Assembly (NCBI GenBank): GCA_020199775.1 | Contig: JAIVJZ010000004.1 | Coordinates: 124,001-188,000 of the forward strand | Length of the DNA stretch: 64,000 bases | Source of the DNA: Acidobacteriota bacterium | GTDB lineage: Bacteria > Acidobacteriota > Blastocatellia > Pyrinomonadales > Pyrinomonadaceae | Direction: 5' to 3' | Shown: positions 63,184-64,000 of the stretch, in pieces | How the letters are laid out: the number at the start of each line of letters is the position of its first letter | Numbering within the stretch: the stretch's first letter is position 1 | The notes under the pieces: model-generated | What the model saw: the letters and a program-made list of their open reading frames with translations, nothing else | Database searches by the model: none | Told to the model about the DNA's origin: nothing | Program-made: the position numbers and the translations under genes

Positions 63184-63256
63184 GGCCAGGTAGCTCAGTT
63201 GGTAGAGCACCTGACTGAAAATCAGGGTGTCGGCGGTTCGATTCCGTCCCTGGCCA
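63184..63256 (+). tRNA. tRNA-Phe(GAA)
   Basis: 73 bases. The acceptor stem GGCCAGG pairs with CCTGGCC, and the discriminator is A. The D arm has GCTC...GAGC. The anticodon stem CCTGA/TCAGG holds the loop CTGAAAA with anticodon GAA. The T arm has GTTCGATT. The 3' CCA is not encoded (the sequence continues TCA), so it is added after transcription. Confidence 0.97.
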
Positions 63257-63275
63257 TCAATCGATGCAATAAGTT

Positions 63276-63308
63276 ACGGGCAGCCCCTCGGCTGCCCGTT
63301 TCTGCTTT
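63276..63308 (+). terminator. Terminator after tRNA-Phe
   Basis: ACGGGCAGCC (63276-63285) pairs perfectly with GGCTGCCCGT (63290-63299) around a CCTC loop, followed by a short T-rich tail (TTCTGCTTTG). Confidence 0.8.
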
Positions 63309-63370
63309 GTGTGCCTATAGTGCGCCAACTCTAGCGAAAAGCGGATTAAAGATGAGTCAAGAAGACTTTC

Positions 63371-64000
63371 TTACGTGGTGATCTTTTTAGTTAGTAGGCG
63401 CGTAACGGTCGCCGTCAGACGCCCAGTGTCTTGTGGCTTGCGCAAAAAAGCATTGACGCCTGCGCGCAACGCGTCCCGCTCAATGTCGCTCGCCGACAAC
63501 ATAATGATCGGCGTGCGTCGCCGGTGTGGAAGTGCACGCGCACGCCGCGCAAGCTCTAAGCCTTCCTTGCCGGGTAAATGATTATCAAGGATGAGCAGGT
63601 GATAGCGCACTTTGCTTTCAATCTTGCGCATGGCCTCCGTCCCATCGGCACACAGTTCGACAGTCCAGCCTAATTCCTCTAAAGTTTCTTTCACGGCGTC
63701 AGCCACCGCCGGATAATCTTCAACGCAGAGAATATTGATGGTGCGTGCTTTACTGCGCGGGCGACGGCGACTCTTAGGATTAATGATGCTCTGCCTGCGC
63801 GTTTCGGGCGGGGTGCGCAAATAGGCGAGGTCTTTGTGTCGGCCTCCTTTGTCCAACATGGCGGCGAGTGTGCCGTGGTGTTGCGAACCGAGTAGGCGCG
63901 AGGCGCACGTGACGCTGCCCTCTCCATCGATCAGAGCGCGCCGCACGTATCTGGCTTCGAACGTGTGTACCCGCTCGTTGAGATTGAAGTTCGCCCAGAA
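63371..64000 (-). CDS. Response regulator with N-terminal Fis-type helix-turn-helix (5' end outside window)
   Basis: The frame is open to the right edge; 209 codons are visible. The visible N-terminus (FEARYVRRALIDGEGSVTCA, then SRLLGSQHHGTLAAML) is a Fis-type helix-turn-helix, and residues upstream are missing. So a GTG at 63946 is not the real start. The C-terminal receiver domain has ILCVEDYPAVADAV, phosphoacceptor Asp in LLILDNHLPG, and PIIMLSASD and FLRKPQD with the conserved Ser and Lys. This domain order, DNA-binding first and receiver last, is the reverse of classical regulators. No partner kinase is seen. Confidence 0.85.
   Translation of the reverse strand, partial: FWANFNLNERVHTFEARYVRRALIDGEGSVTCASRLLGSQHHGTLAAMLDKGGRHKDLAYLRTPPETRRQSIINPKSRRRPRSKARTINILCVEDYPAVADAVKETLEELGWTVELCADGTEAMRKIESKVRYHLLILDNHLPGKEGLELARRARALPHRRRTPIIMLSASDIERDALRAGVNAFLRKPQDTGRLTATVTRLLTKKITT

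Overview
The window is a GC-rich, gene-dense chromosomal segment of a diderm bacterium. Evidence for an outer membrane is the set of beta-barrel proteins with signal peptides, lipoproteins and an ArnT-like transferase. The gene content fits Acidobacteriota, most likely class Blastocatellia: a Bacillus-type sdhCA pair, ECF sigma/FecR pairs, a split trp operon and a Fis-HTH/receiver regulator. This placement is inference; no rRNA is present. All genes look chromosomal housekeeping or metabolic; there is no phage or plasmid module.

Layout. 1-3.1 kb: sdhA (cut by the window edge) and sdhC, plus a COQ4-like protein, all minus. 3.2-8.5 kb: LysR regulator, amidase, SPFH protein, thpR and a small outer-membrane barrel. 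8.6-13.5 kb (minus): a broken penicillin-acylase gene, a haem-binding protein, and an anti-sigma/FecR protein with its ECF sigma factor. 13.7-19.5 kb: a barrel protein, two VTT/DedA-like membrane proteins, a DEDDh exonuclease, pyrE, truA and uppS. 19.6-25.6 kb: cdsA, a Coa1/thioredoxin-like protein, dxr, rseP and ispG, an isoprenoid/envelope cluster. 25.7-35.6 kb (minus): holB, tmk, hfq, a broken miaA, a 31-residue membrane peptide, a glutaredoxin-like gene with an in-frame UGA, a SPOR-SpoIID protein, chrA, a serine hydrolase and a Gfo/Idh dehydrogenase. 35.8-39.3 kb: ArnT-like transferase, alpha/beta hydrolase and mobA. 39.4-44.1 kb: a 164-bp MITE-like element, a cytoplasmic-looking subtilase with a small partner gene, and an S55 (SpoIVB-like) protein. 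44.4-50 kb: rsmG, a PLP decarboxylase, an exported PEP-synthase-like protein, a lipoprotein and a dienoyl-CoA-reductase-like SDR. 50-59.7 kb: trpE, ankyrin lipoprotein, trpG, trpD, trpC, trpF, GGDEF protein, thioesterase, trpB and trpA. 59.9-64 kb: recA, an amidohydrolase, tRNA-Phe(GAA) and a response regulator cut by the right edge.

Two observations stand out. First, a gene at 28976-29233 reads through an in-frame UGA placed exactly where the first redox cysteine of a glutaredoxin CxxC motif belongs (U-P-L-C), so it looks like an unannotated selenoprotein. Second, at least fifteen intergenic gaps carry short tandem repeats with a 7-base (once 8-base) period. Most are arranged as facing arms that fold into long hairpins; one has a perfect 32-bp stem followed by seven T. 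The word differs from locus to locus while the period stays the same, and in five cases the repeat supplies the stop codon of the upstream gene.

Three genes look damaged. The penicillin acylase and miaA each lack roughly 40-45 codons with a frame change at the junction, and the haem-binding protein lacks its expected membrane anchor. Real deletions and assembly errors cannot be told apart here.
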